Both the position numbers and the translations under genes were made by a program. Below are positions 7,837 to 18,084 of a stretch of 64,000 bases of DNA, piece by piece. The stretch comes from CALCKU01 sp964534845 (lineage in GTDB: Bacteria; Pseudomonadota; Alphaproteobacteria; Caulobacterales; Maricaulaceae): contig CAZHPV010000006.1 of assembly GCA_964534845.1 (NCBI GenBank), positions 13,590-77,589 on the forward strand, given 5' to 3'. How positions within the stretch are numbered: the stretch's first letter is position 1; each line of letters starts with the position of its first letter. A model generated the notes under the pieces. That model ran no database searches. It saw only the letters and a list, made by a program, of their open reading frames with translations, and was not told where the DNA came from.

Positions 7837-10398
7837 CTATTTAGCCTTAGCTGTTTTCTTTTTGGCGGCTTTCTTTTTAGCGGGTTTTTTCTTCTTGCCA
7901 CCCTTGGCTTCTTTCTCGGCAATATATTCTAGTGCCATATCCATATTCACATCTTCAGGCTTGGTGCCTTTGGGGATGGTGGCATTTATTTTTTCATATT
8001 TGACATAAGCCCCGTAACGTCCGTCCATGATCCGCACGGGGTGTTCGGTCGAGGGATGTTTGCCTAGATCCTTTAGCACTTTACCCGCGCTACGACCGCG
8101 TCCCGGATTAGCGCGTTTCTCCGCGAGCATCACCACGGCGCGGTTTAGCCCGATTTCAAACATTTCATCTGCCGTTGGCAAGTTCACATAGGTTCCGTCA
8201 TGTAGGATGTAAGGCCCAAAGCGCCCAATCGCGCCGGAAATCTTCTTGCCGTCATCCGGATGATCGCCAACATGACGCGGTAATGAGAGCAAGCGTAAGG
8301 CTTTCTCAAGGTCAATAGAATCATATGGCCAGTTCTTAGGCAGTGATGTCCGCTTGGGCTTTTTATCAGTCGCCATTTCCACATAAGGCCCAAACCGTCC
8401 ATTTTTGAGCATAATGTCAACACCCGTATCAGGATGGACGCCGAGCATTTTATCCTCGCCGACATCCGGCGCGTTATCAGCTTGTCCAAAGGGGCGGGTA
8501 AATTTACAATCCGGGTAATTTGAGCACCCGACAAAGGCGCCGAATTTACCCAGTTTGAGAGAGAGCTGCCCGTCACTACAACTTGTGCATTTTCGCGGGT
8601 CCGAGCCGTCTTCCTTATCGGGGAAGACAAGCGGACGCAATGCGTCATTAAGGGCATCAAGGACATGGGTGACACGCAAATCCTTGGTCTCGGCTACGTG
8701 GGAGGAGAATTGATCCCAAAAGTCATGTAAGAGTTTTTTCCATGATAAATTACCAGCAGAAACCAAATCCAGACGCTCTTCCAGATCAGCCGTGTAGTCA
8801 TATTGGACATATTTATTGAAGAAATTTTCAAGAAAGGCGGTAACCAAACGGCCTTTATCATCTGGGGTAAAGCGCCGCTTGTCCAAATTCACATAACCAC
8901 GGTCCTGTAACACTTTCAGAATCGAGGCATAGGTTGAAGGTCGCCCAATACCGAGCTCTTCCATGCGTTTAACCAGAGAGGCCTCTGAAAAACGCGGCGG
9001 TGGTTGAGTGAAATGTTGCTCCGCATTTACGTTTTTGGCAGGTGCTTTATCTCCCGTCGCGACGGCTGGCAGTAAGGCATTATCGTCTTCGTCTTTATCC
9101 TCAATCGATTTTGCAGCCTCATAGAGTTTTAGAAACCCGTCAAATTTCACGACCTGACCCGAGGCGCGCAAGGTCACACTATTGGCTTTGTCTGTGATCT
9201 CAATCGTTGTGCGTTCAAGCTGAGCTGCTGACATCTGGCTCGCCATGGCGCGTTTCCATATCAGATCATATAGCTTTGCCATATCGCCTGTCAGTTTTAA
9301 ATTGTCTGGATGGCGGTTGAAACTTGTCGGACGGATTGCCTCATGCGCTTCCTGCGCATTTTTGGCCTTGGATTTGAACATGCGCGGCGATTTTGGCAAA
9401 TAGTTTGCGCCGTAATTTTCTTCTATCGTGTTACGACACTCCGTTATGGCTTCGCCCACCATGGAAATACCGTCTGTTCGCATATAGGTGATTAACCCAA
9501 CGGTTTCTCCGCCAATATTGACACCTTCATATAGCTTTTGCGCTGTTTGCATGGTGCGTGTGGCCGAAAAGCCGAGCTTGCGGGACGCATCTTGCTGTAA
9601 GGTCGAGGTTTGAAACGGGGCGTATGGGTTCCGTTTAAGCGGTTTGGCGACGACTGAACTAATGGTCGTGTCTGCCGCTTGGACAGCAGCTTTGGCTGCC
9701 ATGGCTTTTTCTTCATTATTTAGTGAGAACTTATCAAGCTTTTCGCCGTTAAGCGCTACGAGCTTAGCCGGAAAATCTTTGCCTGATTTACTGGTGATTT
9801 TTGTATCGACTGTCCAATATTCGCGGGGGTCGAACTTTTCGATTTCTGTTTCGCGTTCGCAAATTAATCGCAGGGCAACAGATTGTACGCGTCCTGCAGA
9901 ACGCGCGCCCGGTAGTTTGCGCCATAAAACAGGGGATAAGGTAAAGCCGACGAGATAATCCAATGCCCGTCTTGCCAGATAGGCTTCCACCAATTCCATA
10001 TCCAGCTCTCGGGGGCTGGCAATGGCATCGGTTACGGATTTTTTGGTGATGGCGTTAAAGACAACACGCTCAATGGGTTTATCTTTCAAGGCCTTTTTCT
10101 TGTGAAGCACTTCGAGTAAGTGCCAAGAAATGGCCTCGCCTTCGCGGTCCGGGTCGGTCGCCAGAATAAGTTTATCAGCGGCTTTGAGCGCGGTCTCTAT
10201 ATCTTTTATGCGGCTTTTGGATTTTATATCGACAGACCATGTCATGGCAAAATCTTCGTCTGGATTGACGGAACCATTTTTAGACGGCAAGTCCCGTACA
10301 TGGCCAAAGCTCGCTAAAACCTTATAGCCGGTGCCGAGATATTTTTCGATGGTTTTGGCTTTTGCAGGGGATTCTACAATAACAAGGTTCTGGCTCAT
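7837..10398 (-). CDS. topA: DNA topoisomerase I
   Basis: An 853-residue type IA topoisomerase that relaxes negative supercoils. The Toprim domain starts at once (VIVESPAKAKTIEKYLG; acidic motif ATDPDREGEA), the active-site tyrosine is in GLITYMRTDG (Tyr305), and a Cys4 zinc motif (CTSC ... CSNYPDC) sits in the C-terminal part, followed by family repeat segments and a Lys/Ala-rich tail. A GTG in frame 30 bp upstream would add ten residues (KIRYYWIC) not typical of the family; the ATG at 10398 gives the usual MSxxLVIVESPAK start, so it was chosen. dprA lies upstream on the same strand but is separated by a divergent small gene. Confidence 0.95.
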   Translation of the reverse strand: MSQNLVIVESPAKAKTIEKYLGTGYKVLASFGHVRDLPSKNGSVNPDEDFAMTWSVDIKSKSRIKDIETALKAADKLILATDPDREGEAISWHLLEVLHKKKALKDKPIERVVFNAITKKSVTDAIASPRELDMELVEAYLARRALDYLVGFTLSPVLWRKLPGARSAGRVQSVALRLICERETEIEKFDPREYWTVDTKITSKSGKDFPAKLVALNGEKLDKFSLNNEEKAMAAKAAVQAADTTISSVVAKPLKRNPYAPFQTSTLQQDASRKLGFSATRTMQTAQKLYEGVNIGGETVGLITYMRTDGISMVGEAITECRNTIEENYGANYLPKSPRMFKSKAKNAQEAHEAIRPTSFNRHPDNLKLTGDMAKLYDLIWKRAMASQMSAAQLERTTIEITDKANSVTLRASGQVVKFDGFLKLYEAAKSIEDKDEDDNALLPAVATGDKAPAKNVNAEQHFTQPPPRFSEASLVKRMEELGIGRPSTYASILKVLQDRGYVNLDKRRFTPDDKGRLVTAFLENFFNKYVQYDYTADLEERLDLVSAGNLSWKKLLHDFWDQFSSHVAETKDLRVTHVLDALNDALRPLVFPDKEDGSDPRKCTSCSDGQLSLKLGKFGAFVGCSNYPDCKFTRPFGQADNAPDVGEDKMLGVHPDTGVDIMLKNGRFGPYVEMATDKKPKRTSLPKNWPYDSIDLEKALRLLSLPRHVGDHPDDGKKISGAIGRFGPYILHDGTYVNLPTADEMFEIGLNRAVVMLAEKRANPGRGRSAGKVLKDLGKHPSTEHPVRIMDGRYGAYVKYEKINATIPKGTKPEDVNMDMALEYIAEKEAKGGKKKKPAKKKAAKKKTAKAK

Positions 10399-10563
10399 AC
10401 ATATCCAATAATAACGAATCTTGCCCACACCAATTTATGGGTCTGCAAATTTTGCGCAGACATGGGGCAAGCCTTCCATATTGTCAACACTTGGTATGCT
10501 TTTCAGAAATTTGCAGAACAAAATGCCTGAATTTTGGTCACAATGTTTATTTGGCATTACCTA

Positions 10564-10592
10564 TTGACATGCACGTTAAGAGTGTATTATAT
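10564..10592 (+). promoter_or_regulatory. Strong sigma-70 promoter of the small gene at 10676
   Basis: A perfect -35 box TTGACA (10564-10569), a 17-bp spacer and a -10 box TTATAT (10587-10592), about 80 bp before the start codon. It is among the closest matches to consensus in the window. Confidence 0.7.
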
Positions 10593-10675
10593 ATAAATTG
10601 CATTTTAGAGTTTAAATCTTAATGTATATGTGGGATTTTAATTTTCGTTGCCTAATAAGAGGAAAGGGCGAGGTT

Positions 10676-10888
10676 ATGAACCACAACTTACAGAAAATGA
10701 ATCAGGTACCAGACTATGAGCCGTTTGCGCGCTCACAGTCAACCCGAAATTATATTGAGGATATGCTCAAAGAATTAAGGGATTTGGCGAGCAGTGCGGA
10801 AATCGACGATTTAACGGAATTGCTTAAAATGACTTCCATTGCGATCGAAACCAAAGGGCGTTTAGGTTTGATATTTCCGGAAGCGTAG
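10676..10888 (+). CDS. Small conserved-type alphaproteobacterial protein
   Basis: A 70-residue soluble protein, mostly helical in appearance (NYIEDMLKELRDLASSAEIDDLTELLKM). It resembles in layout the short alphaproteobacterial proteins that carry a YIxxMLxELxxLA...LxxLLxMA core, of unknown function. An upstream ATG at 10622 would add 18 residues, but the ATG at 10676 has a purine-rich ribosome site (AAGGG, 7 bp away). It has its own strong promoter and lies between divergent topA and dprA. No function is proposed. Confidence 0.7.
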   Translation: MNHNLQKMNQVPDYEPFARSQSTRNYIEDMLKELRDLASSAEIDDLTELLKMTSIAIETKGRLGLIFPEA

Positions 10889-10935
10889 TCTTACGCCAGT
10901 CTAGTCCGTGTTATTTAGCGATATAGGGTAGCTAT

Positions 10936-12048
10936 TTACACGGTCAGATTAATGCTCATGCGGCCATCAGGCTCAACAATTATATCGCCGTTAAGTTCAA
11001 GTTCCAAAAGGGCGGCCGTACAAACCGGAACCGGAATATTACTCAAACGGATGATTTCATCTCTTGGTGTCGCTGTAGGGGAGAGCAAAGAGGTGAGGTC
11101 GGACTTGGCCTGATCGATGTCCTTTTGAGCCGATTGCCAATCAAATTCAACCGCGCGGAAGTCCGTATCGGGTTCTTGGATAAAAGAACGCGGCAGGTTT
11201 TCAACAATATCTATGACGTCTGAGGCGCTTTCTATCAATGCGGCACCTTGTTGTATGAGACGGTTGCAGCCTTTGGTGCGTGGATCAAGCGGAGAACCGG
11301 GAGCGGCCATTACTTCCCGGTTTTGTTCCAGGGCGTAGCGTGCGGTAATTAACGTACCAGAACGCTCAGCCGCCTCGATTACGACTGTGCCCAGACAAAG
11401 CCCGGAAATAATCCGGTTACGACGCGGGAAATCGCGTGCTGTCGCTTTATGTCCAAGCGGGCTTTCTGAGATAAGCGCGCCTGTGTCCCGAATGGCATGG
11501 TAAAGTTCGGTATTCTGTCGGGGGTAAATATGGTCAATGCCTCCGCCCAATACGGCGATAGTGCCGGTTTCGAGTGCGCCTGTATGGGCATTTGCATCAA
11601 TGCCGCGCGCAAGACCGGAGACGACGACATAGCCGGCTTGGCCAAGTTCGAGACTAATTTGGCGGGCAAATCGTTGGCCTATGGCCGAGGCATTGCGAGA
11701 GCCGACAATGGCAATACTGGGCTTAGCAAGAATATCGAGGCGGCCCCAAAGAGCGATAAAGGGCGGCGGGGGATTGAGCGCGCGTAAATAGTGTGGATAG
11801 TCTGGCTCGCATGCAAAAATATATCTAACCCCCATATTTTCAGCAGCGTCCATTTCGGCCTCAATTACTTCTACCGATGGAATGGAGATTGATTTTCGCC
11901 GGATAATTTGAGGGAGAGCCTGAAGGGCGGCACTGGCCGTTTTATATCGGGCTAAAAGATCGCGAAAGGAAACGGGACCAACGCTGGGTGTACGGATGAG
12001 GCGCAGCCAGTCCCGACGTTCAGAAAAGGAAAGCTCGCGCGGGGTCAA
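10936..12048 (-). CDS. dprA: DNA-processing protein DprA/Smf
   Basis: A 370-residue protein that in naturally competent bacteria binds incoming single-stranded DNA and loads RecA. An N-terminal SAM-like helical region (about 10-70) precedes the Rossmann-like DprA domain with GSRNASAIGQRFA, SGLARGIDANAH and the FPRRNRIISGL motif; a short winged-helix domain closes the protein (about 305-370). Its start codon overlaps the stop of plsY by 4 bp (ATGA), showing translational coupling. The gene is common even in species not known to be competent. Confidence 0.93.
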   Translation of the reverse strand: MTPRELSFSERRDWLRLIRTPSVGPVSFRDLLARYKTASAALQALPQIIRRKSISIPSVEVIEAEMDAAENMGVRYIFACEPDYPHYLRALNPPPPFIALWGRLDILAKPSIAIVGSRNASAIGQRFARQISLELGQAGYVVVSGLARGIDANAHTGALETGTIAVLGGGIDHIYPRQNTELYHAIRDTGALISESPLGHKATARDFPRRNRIISGLCLGTVVIEAAERSGTLITARYALEQNREVMAAPGSPLDPRTKGCNRLIQQGAALIESASDVIDIVENLPRSFIQEPDTDFRAVEFDWQSAQKDIDQAKSDLTSLLSPTATPRDEIIRLSNIPVPVCTAALLELELNGDIIVEPDGRMSINLTV

Positions 12049-12653
12049 ATCTTTTCCGTTTTTTTGTTTCCGTCCGATCTGGGTTCTGTACCGTTGAGCA
12101 GTCGTTTAATATTTTCCCGATGCCGAACGAATATGATTATGGTGAGCGAGAGTGCCATAAGGGCGATATCTTCGCGTCCCATAAAATAGGCTATTATCGG
12201 AGCCGAGGTGGCCGAGACCAGTGCTGATAAGGAAGAAATTTTCGTGAGGAAAAACATCGCCAGCCAGACCAGACAGGCGCTTAAGCCTATCGGAAAGCCA
12301 ACGGCCAGCAGCGCGCCTAAAAATGTTGCAACGCCTTTGCCGCCTTTAAATTTCAACCAAACCGGATAGCAATGTCCCAAAAGAGCCGCAGAACCGGCTA
12401 TAAGACCAAAGGGAGCGCCGAAAATTTTATGGAAAATAATGGCAGCCAGACCTGCCTTACCGGCATCTAATATCAAGGTCATCAGGGCCAGATCCTTACG
12501 GCCTGTTCGCAGCACATTCGTCGCTCCTATATTTCCAGAGCCAATATTTCTAATATCACCCTGACCAAATAATTTGGCGATAAGTAAGCCAAAAGGGATG
12601 GCTCCAAACAAATATCCACCCAGAACAGACATGAAGAGAGTTGAGGAAAACAT
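12045..12653 (-). CDS. plsY: Glycerol-3-phosphate acyltransferase PlsY
   Basis: A 202-residue inner-membrane protein with five or so hydrophobic segments. It transfers acyl groups from acyl-phosphate to glycerol-3-phosphate, the first step of phospholipid synthesis. Family motifs are seen: GSGNIGATNVLRTGRK (about 38-53), GHCYPVWLKFKGGKGVAT (about 94-111) and RHRENIKRLLNGTE near the end. plsY-dprA-topA-rnr is a recurrent order in Alphaproteobacteria. Confidence 0.95.
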   Translation of the reverse strand: MFSSTLFMSVLGGYLFGAIPFGLLIAKLFGQGDIRNIGSGNIGATNVLRTGRKDLALMTLILDAGKAGLAAIIFHKIFGAPFGLIAGSAALLGHCYPVWLKFKGGKGVATFLGALLAVGFPIGLSACLVWLAMFFLTKISSLSALVSATSAPIIAYFMGREDIALMALSLTIIIFVRHRENIKRLLNGTEPRSDGNKKTEKI

Positions 12654-12851
12654 AACAAGAACATGTATGAGAATGGTCGTTTTGTCAAAGTTTTTTAAAA
12701 GTTTGGCGTGGGGTGAGCGTAATAATAACTTGCACGCTAAAAGCCGGACTGGCTAGTAAAGTATGATATGATTTCTGATAATTGGGCATGGGAGAGCATA
12801 ATTATATGCGCGATCATGTAGGCGAGAGATCATTTTGAAGGGGATAATCAT

Positions 12852-13889
12852 ATGTCCGGCAATTTGAGTGAAGACTTTTTCGAAGACATTTCAACGGCTG
12901 GTCTATTGGCCCAAACGCCGCTTTCCATTGTTATAACAAATCCCAATCTTAAAGATAATCCGATTGTGTTTTCCAATAGAGCCTTCGAAACGACGACGGG
13001 ATATGCCAATAGCGCAGTTATCGGACGGAATTGTCGGTTTTTGCAAGGCGATGACACGGACCGTAAAAGTGTGGACGCCATTCGTGACGCGGTTAAGAGT
13101 GAAAAAGAGCTGCTGATAACGCTGTTAAATTACAGGGTTGATGGGCGCACATTTTGGAATGAGCTTAATCTCTCGCCTTTGTATAATACGGATAAGGAAC
13201 TCGCCTATTTTTTAGGTATTCAGAGGGTTGTTCCCGGGCCGGAGGGAAAGACCCCTGAGCATATTACAGGCGATTTGCGACTTCAGGAAATTCAACATCG
13301 CGTCAAAAATCATCTCTCTATGATCGTCAGTCTTATTCGCACCCAAGCCCGCTCTAAAGATTTTACAATCGAGGAAGGTTATACAACATTGGCTCGACGG
13401 ATTGAGGCCCTGCAGATCCTTTATGAGCAATTAAATGTTGTATCCAATAAATATAATGTTGTGGATGTTGGTGCCTATGTTGGCCAGTTAGTCGCCTCGA
13501 TAACACACCTTAATCCGATGGCAGGTATCCGCGTCGATCTGAAAACGATTTCGGCGGATATTTCTGTAGATCTTGCGGTTCAGATTGGTCTGATATTATC
13601 AGAAGTGCTTACGAATGCATTCCAGCACGCCTTTACGGGACGGAGCCGAGGCCTTGTTACCATCGATGTTGCGCATGATATCGCAAGTGGCAGGTTATCG
13701 GTTACGGTTACGGATGATGGTGTGGGTATGGAAAATCCACAAGACTGGCCGGCATTAGGTGGGTCCGGTAGTCATATTGTCAATGGTATGATTGATTTCG
13801 CAAATGCTGAGGTCGGCGTGCAGTCAAGCAAATCAGGCACGCAGATTGAAATTAAATTTCCTTTTGAAATATCAAAAAACGGAGTGTGA
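12852..13889 (+). CDS. Blue-light LOV-domain histidine kinase
   Basis: A 345-residue soluble sensor kinase. Residues 20-125 form a LOV/PAS domain with the flavin-binding signature GRNCRFLQGDDTD; Cys61 is the residue that forms the photo-adduct with FMN. Residues about 142-220 are a HisKA_2-type dimerisation domain with HRVKNHL (His149 as phosphoacceptor), followed by a HATPase domain with N-box EVLTNAFQHAF (Asn255) and G-box DDGVGM. The layout matches LOV-HK proteins of Caulobacter (LovK) and Brucella that feed the general stress response. The receiver gene 46 bp downstream is its likely partner. AAGGGG precedes the ATG. Confidence 0.92.
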   Translation: MSGNLSEDFFEDISTAGLLAQTPLSIVITNPNLKDNPIVFSNRAFETTTGYANSAVIGRNCRFLQGDDTDRKSVDAIRDAVKSEKELLITLLNYRVDGRTFWNELNLSPLYNTDKELAYFLGIQRVVPGPEGKTPEHITGDLRLQEIQHRVKNHLSMIVSLIRTQARSKDFTIEEGYTTLARRIEALQILYEQLNVVSNKYNVVDVGAYVGQLVASITHLNPMAGIRVDLKTISADISVDLAVQIGLILSEVLTNAFQHAFTGRSRGLVTIDVAHDIASGRLSVTVTDDGVGMENPQDWPALGGSGSHIVNGMIDFANAEVGVQSSKSGTQIEIKFPFEISKNGV

Positions 13890-13935
13890 CATATTATAAT
13901 GCCCTATTATAAATTACCACACATAAGGATTTAAA

Positions 13936-14289
13936 GTGCCAAACATGCTTATCGTGGAAGATGATTTTTTCATTGCCACAATGTTATCTGAAATTATGCA
14001 AGATAATGGGTATGATATCGCCGCGGTGATAAATAATTTTGACGATGCGACCCGTTTTGTTGCTGACAATACCGTAGATTTTGCTTTGCTCGATTATAAT
14101 ATTGTCGGCGGAACAACAATAGACATTGCCAAAGAGCTCATGCGTAAATCGGTGCCATTGATTATATTGACAGGTAATACAAACGATGAGGCGCTTAAAG
14201 AGGAATTGCCCGACGTGGTTGTTTTAGACAAGCCGTTCCGGGAGGCTCTGCTTTTGGAGACAATCCAGTCTGCAATCGGGGCGCGGTAG
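13936..14289 (+). CDS. Single-domain response regulator (LovR-like)
   Basis: A 117-residue receiver domain with no output domain. Acidic pocket E8-D9-D10, phosphoacceptor Asp53 (LLDYNI), Thr79 and Lys99 (VLDKPF) are present. Next to a LOV kinase, it is most likely a phosphate sink or relay like Caulobacter LovR. The start is GTG with AAGGA 7 bp upstream; an ATG three codons later is too far from that site. Confidence 0.88.
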   Translation: MPNMLIVEDDFFIATMLSEIMQDNGYDIAAVINNFDDATRFVADNTVDFALLDYNIVGGTTIDIAKELMRKSVPLIILTGNTNDEALKEELPDVVVLDKPFREALLLETIQSAIGAR

Positions 14290-14456
14290 CGCTTATTGCC
14301 TCAAAGTGCCAAGTAAGATGTAACCAAGCCTGTTTTTCAATTGGCAGGCTATATTCACGGATTTTGCGGCCCTATTCACAGTCTTTTGAACGTACTGTCA
14401 AAAATGCTAGAATACAGCTCTTTTCATGGCATGAATTACACCCTACATTCCGGGTA

Positions 14457-14843
14457 ATGATTGAATCGCTTAAACGATATCGGCTCAGCCTGTTTTTATC
14501 TTGCCCTTTGGCAGGCCCTGATCAGGACGACGGGGAGGGCGCCGACGGGCCTGAGCGCGGCGTGGCCACGAAAGTCCGCCCGAAAACCAAAAAACCGTCA
14601 ATGTACCGCGTTCTACTGATGAATGATGATTATACACCGATGGAATTTGTCGTCTCAATTCTGATGTCTATCTTTAACAAGACGCAGGAAGAAGCCACAC
14701 AAATCATGCTTAATGTGCATCAAAACGGGGTGGGCGTGTGCGGTGTATATACTTTCGAAATTGCTGAAACAAAAGTCTCACAAGTGATGGATGCGGCCAA
14801 ACGTCGACAACATCCACTTCAATGCACGCTTGAAAAGGCGTGA
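14457..14843 (+). CDS. clpS: ATP-dependent Clp protease adapter ClpS
   Basis: The conserved ClpS core runs from [20 protein letters not shown] to the end and includes the substrate pocket and [13 protein letters not shown]; it delivers N-degron substrates to ClpA. The N-terminal end is uncertain: the reading frame is open upstream to a TTG at 14364, and the ATG at 14457 (128 residues) has only a weak ribosome site. TTG 14508 or GTG 14562 would give a length nearer the usual 100-120. clpA follows after 36 bp with its own GGAAA site, the normal clpSA operon. Confidence 0.9.
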   Translation: MIESLKRYRLSLFLSCPLAGPDQDDGEGADGPERGVATKVRPKTKKPSMYRVLLMNDDYTPMEFVVSILMSIFNKTQEEATQIMLNVHQNGVGVCGVYTFEIAETKVSQVMDAAKRRQHPLQCTLEKA

Positions 14844-14879
14844 GAGCTTACCTATCTTTAGGGTAAGAAAGGAAATATT

Positions 14880-17213
14880 ATGGCCTCATTCTCTCCGGTT
14901 CTAGAAGAGACGATACACCGTGCTTTGACCTATGCTTCTGATCGCAAGCATGAGCTTGCAACGCTTGAGCATTTGCTATTGGCGCTCATTGAGGATCGTG
15001 ACGCGGGCGCTGTAATGTCAGCCTGCGATATTGACCTAGAGGCTTTAAAAGCCGACGTAACGGCCTATCTGGATGATGACCTCGCCTCCCTTGTGGTGGA
15101 TGAGTTTGAAGAAGCCCGCCCGACGGCCGGGTTTCACCGCGTTATCCAGCGTGCCGTAATCCATGTTCAAAGCTCGGGCCGCGAAGAAGTCACAGGGGCC
15201 AATGCGCTTGTAGCCTTATTTGCGGAACGTGAGAGCCATGCCGTATATTTCCTTCAAGAGCGTGACATGACCCGTTATGATGCGGTGAATTATATTTCGC
15301 ACGGAATTTCCAAATCCGGCGATCAAACTGTTTCAAAATCCCCGCAGGGTACGAATGCAGAGGGGCAGGCTGGCGAAGAGGCTAAGCAAAAAGACCCCCT
15401 TGAAGAATATACAGTTAATCTCAACCAGAAAGCGCGTGACGGCGATATAGATCCCCTCATCGGGCGTGATGACGAGGTCGAACGGTGTATTATGGTGCTT
15501 TCGCGGCGGCGCAAGAATAATCCTTTACTGGTCGGCGACCCGGGCGTCGGGAAAACGGCTATTGCTGAAGGCATTGCCAGACGTATCGTTAATGATGACG
15601 TTCCTGAAGTTTTACAGGACAATATAATTTACTCTCTGGATATGGGTGCGCTTCTGGCCGGAACACGTTACCGCGGCGATTTTGAGGAACGCCTCAAAGC
15701 CGTTATGACGAAATTGCAGGAAACCGAAGGCTCTATTCTGTTTATTGATGAAATCCACACGATAATCGGAGCCGGTGCAACAAGCGGTGGTGCGATGGAT
15801 GCCTCGAACCTGCTTAAGCCTGCATTGCAAAGCGGTAAGCTGCGCTGCATGGGGTCAACAACCTATAAGGAATATCGCCAGCATTTCGAGAAAGACCGCG
15901 CCTTATCACGGCGGTTCCTCAAAATAGATGTGTCCGAACCCTCTGCCGAGGACAGCGTTAAAATCCTTATGGGCCTTAAGCCTTATTTCGAGGAATTTCA
16001 TAAAATTAAATATACGGCGGAAGCTATTCAGGGCGCTGTCGATTTATCGGTACGTCACATCACAGACCGTAAATTGCCCGATAAGGCGATTGATGTGATT
16101 GACGAAGCGGGCGCCCGTCAAAAACTCGTGACTGAAAAGAAACGCAAAAAGACGATCGGGATAAAAGAAATTGAATTTGTTATTTCGAAAATTGCCCGCA
16201 TCCCGCCGAAATCTATTTCGCGCGATGATGAAAAAGCGCTTAAGTCCTTACCGCTTGATCTCAAGCGTATGGTATTTGGCCAAGACAAGGCCATTGAACA
16301 AGTAGCCTCTGCGGTTAAACTCGCGCGGGCAGGATTGCGCGAGGCCGATAAGCCTATCGGGTCCTATCTTTTTGCTGGCCCGACAGGGGTTGGTAAAACC
16401 GAAGTCGCCAAGCAGCTTGCCTCTACACAAGGGCTTGAGCTTTTGCGGTTTGACATGTCCGAATATATGGAGCGTCATACCGTTTCGCGCCTTATCGGCG
16501 CGCCTCCGGGTTATGTCGGCTATGATCAGGGCGGCTTGTTGACAGATGCGGTCAATCAGAACCCGCATAGTGTGCTTTTGCTTGACGAGATCGAAAAAGC
16601 CCATCCTGATATTTACAATATCCTCTTGCAAGTGATGGATAATGGCTTCCTTACCGACGCCAATGGACGCAAGGTTGATTTCCGTAATGTGATTATCATT
16701 ATGACAACAAATGCCGGCGCCTCTGATGCGGCCAAAGCCGAAATCGGATTTGGTCGGGGTCTTAAAGATGATGAGCAAGACGCTGCGATTAAACGCCGCT
16801 TTACCCCTGAATTTCGTAACAGGTTGGATGCGATTGTGTCCTTTGCGGCGCTCTCGCCAGAGGATATTGCCAAGGTTGTCGACAAGTTTGTTATCCAGCT
16901 TGAAGCCCAGCTCGCAGATCGCAAGATCGAGTTTGAGGTCTCTAAGGCGGCTAATCTGTGGTTGGCGACCAAGGGTTATGATAAACGCTACGGCGCGCGT
17001 CCCTTGGGCCGGACTATTCAGGAATATATCAAAAAGCCGCTGGCCGATGAGATATTATTTGGCAAGCTGAAATCTGGCGGACTCGTGCGGGTCGGGGTGG
17101 ACCGTAAGAAGGAGAACCTCACCTTCAAGATCGTCCCGCCTGCTAAGCTCAAAATTGAAGGCCGCAAGGGCGGTAAGGGCTTACCGGCCCCCAAGCCCAA
17201 ACAGGATGCTTAG
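14880..17213 (+). CDS. clpA: ATP-dependent Clp protease ATP-binding subunit ClpA
   Basis: A 777-residue AAA+ unfoldase that feeds substrates into ClpP. A double Clp-N repeat (1-145) is followed by two AAA+ modules: Walker A GDPGVGKT with Walker B ILFIDE in the first, GPTGVGKT with [10 protein letters not shown] in the second; a C-terminal D2-small domain completes it. Length matches E. coli ClpA (758) and lacks the ClpB middle coiled coil. clpP is not in the window. Confidence 0.96.
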   Translation: MASFSPVLEETIHRALTYASDRKHELATLEHLLLALIEDRDAGAVMSACDIDLEALKADVTAYLDDDLASLVVDEFEEARPTAGFHRVIQRAVIHVQSSGREEVTGANALVALFAERESHAVYFLQERDMTRYDAVNYISHGISKSGDQTVSKSPQGTNAEGQAGEEAKQKDPLEEYTVNLNQKARDGDIDPLIGRDDEVERCIMVLSRRRKNNPLLVGDPGVGKTAIAEGIARRIVNDDVPEVLQDNIIYSLDMGALLAGTRYRGDFEERLKAVMTKLQETEGSILFIDEIHTIIGAGATSGGAMDASNLLKPALQSGKLRCMGSTTYKEYRQHFEKDRALSRRFLKIDVSEPSAEDSVKILMGLKPYFEEFHKIKYTAEAIQGAVDLSVRHITDRKLPDKAIDVIDEAGARQKLVTEKKRKKTIGIKEIEFVISKIARIPPKSISRDDEKALKSLPLDLKRMVFGQDKAIEQVASAVKLARAGLREADKPIGSYLFAGPTGVGKTEVAKQLASTQGLELLRFDMSEYMERHTVSRLIGAPPGYVGYDQGGLLTDAVNQNPHSVLLLDEIEKAHPDIYNILLQVMDNGFLTDANGRKVDFRNVIIIMTTNAGASDAAKAEIGFGRGLKDDEQDAAIKRRFTPEFRNRLDAIVSFAALSPEDIAKVVDKFVIQLEAQLADRKIEFEVSKAANLWLATKGYDKRYGARPLGRTIQEYIKKPLADEILFGKLKSGGLVRVGVDRKKENLTFKIVPPAKLKIEGRKGGKGLPAPKPKQDA

Positions 17214-17252
17214 ACGCGTAGTTTATTTCCGTAAGTCTTGAGGGGGACGTAA

Positions 17253-17990
17253 ATGAGCGAAGAAAACGAAGCTCCCTCAGCCAAGCCTAACCTGATTGAG
17301 CGCGGTAAAAAACTCGGAGAGATTACCGAGCGAGCCTCAAGCGTTGCCGAGAGTGCAAGTACGGCTTTTAACGCGATAAAATGGGTTGCGATTGCGGTTG
17401 TTACGCTTGTCTTGGGCAGCGGTGTGTTCGGTGTCTACAAAATTATATCTGCGCCTGCGAAAGCTGTCGGGAGCGCTGCTGAGTCAGTAACCCAAACCGT
17501 CAAAAGCGGCACAGATAAAATCAAGCAAGGTGGCAGCGATATTTTAAATCACCTTGATATTCCCTCTACAAATAGCACTGGGCTAAACAGATTGGCAGAT
17601 AAGGTGTTTGAGCGCCTGTCTTCCATGCCCGTTAACCCGCCAGCCGATGTGAAGGAACGCCTCTATTGGCGGACGCAATTTCCTGGACACGAAAATAAGG
17701 TGTGTCGATTATCCATGAACTTTGGAAATGGTGATATCCCTGTTTTGATTGCAGCTGATAATGCGGCCTATGCGACGGCAAAAGCGTTAGGGGCTAAGGA
17801 AGGCCGCCTTATCCGTATCGTCATTACTGCAGGGGAAGATAATATTGCTTTTCGCCTTGCTTGGGAGGATGAAACATCCGCTTGGAGTATGAAATGGCGA
17901 GCTACGACACTTCAAAAGCCAGTGTCTGACAAGGTCGCTGAGGCGCGTATTCTGGACGTGTTAAAACAAGCCGAAAATGATTGTAGGTGA
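17253..17990 (+). CDS. Hypothetical protein with one membrane anchor
   Basis: A 245-residue protein not recognised. A polar N-terminal region (1-45) is followed by one hydrophobic segment (WVAIAVVTLVLGSGVFGVYKI, about 46-66), an alanine/serine-rich helical stretch with TQTVKSGTDKIK, and a folded C-terminal part (about 115-245). Likely an N-in, C-out inner-membrane protein with a periplasmic domain. The start ATG has GAGGGGG about 8 bp upstream. It lies 39 bp after clpA on the same strand, so it may be read from the same transcript. Confidence 0.65.
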   Translation: MSEENEAPSAKPNLIERGKKLGEITERASSVAESASTAFNAIKWVAIAVVTLVLGSGVFGVYKIISAPAKAVGSAAESVTQTVKSGTDKIKQGGSDILNHLDIPSTNSTGLNRLADKVFERLSSMPVNPPADVKERLYWRTQFPGHENKVCRLSMNFGNGDIPVLIAADNAAYATAKALGAKEGRLIRIVITAGEDNIAFRLAWEDETSAWSMKWRATTLQKPVSDKVAEARILDVLKQAENDCR

Positions 17991-18084
17991 GGGCCCCCTC
18001 AACCCAGTAAGTAATGCACAAACTCTTAGCCTCTCTTCATTTTTATTGTTACACTGTGCTAGTCTCGTGACAAAGGAGTCGTTT

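Noticed and set aside
10399..10428. GTG start adding ten residues to topA
   Set aside because: The extra residues are not a family feature; the ATG at 10398 gives the normal start.
17977..18084. N-terminal extension of the DUF4197 gene
   Set aside because: It overlaps the previous gene and lacks a signal peptide; the ATG at 18085 has AAAGGAG and a lipobox signal.
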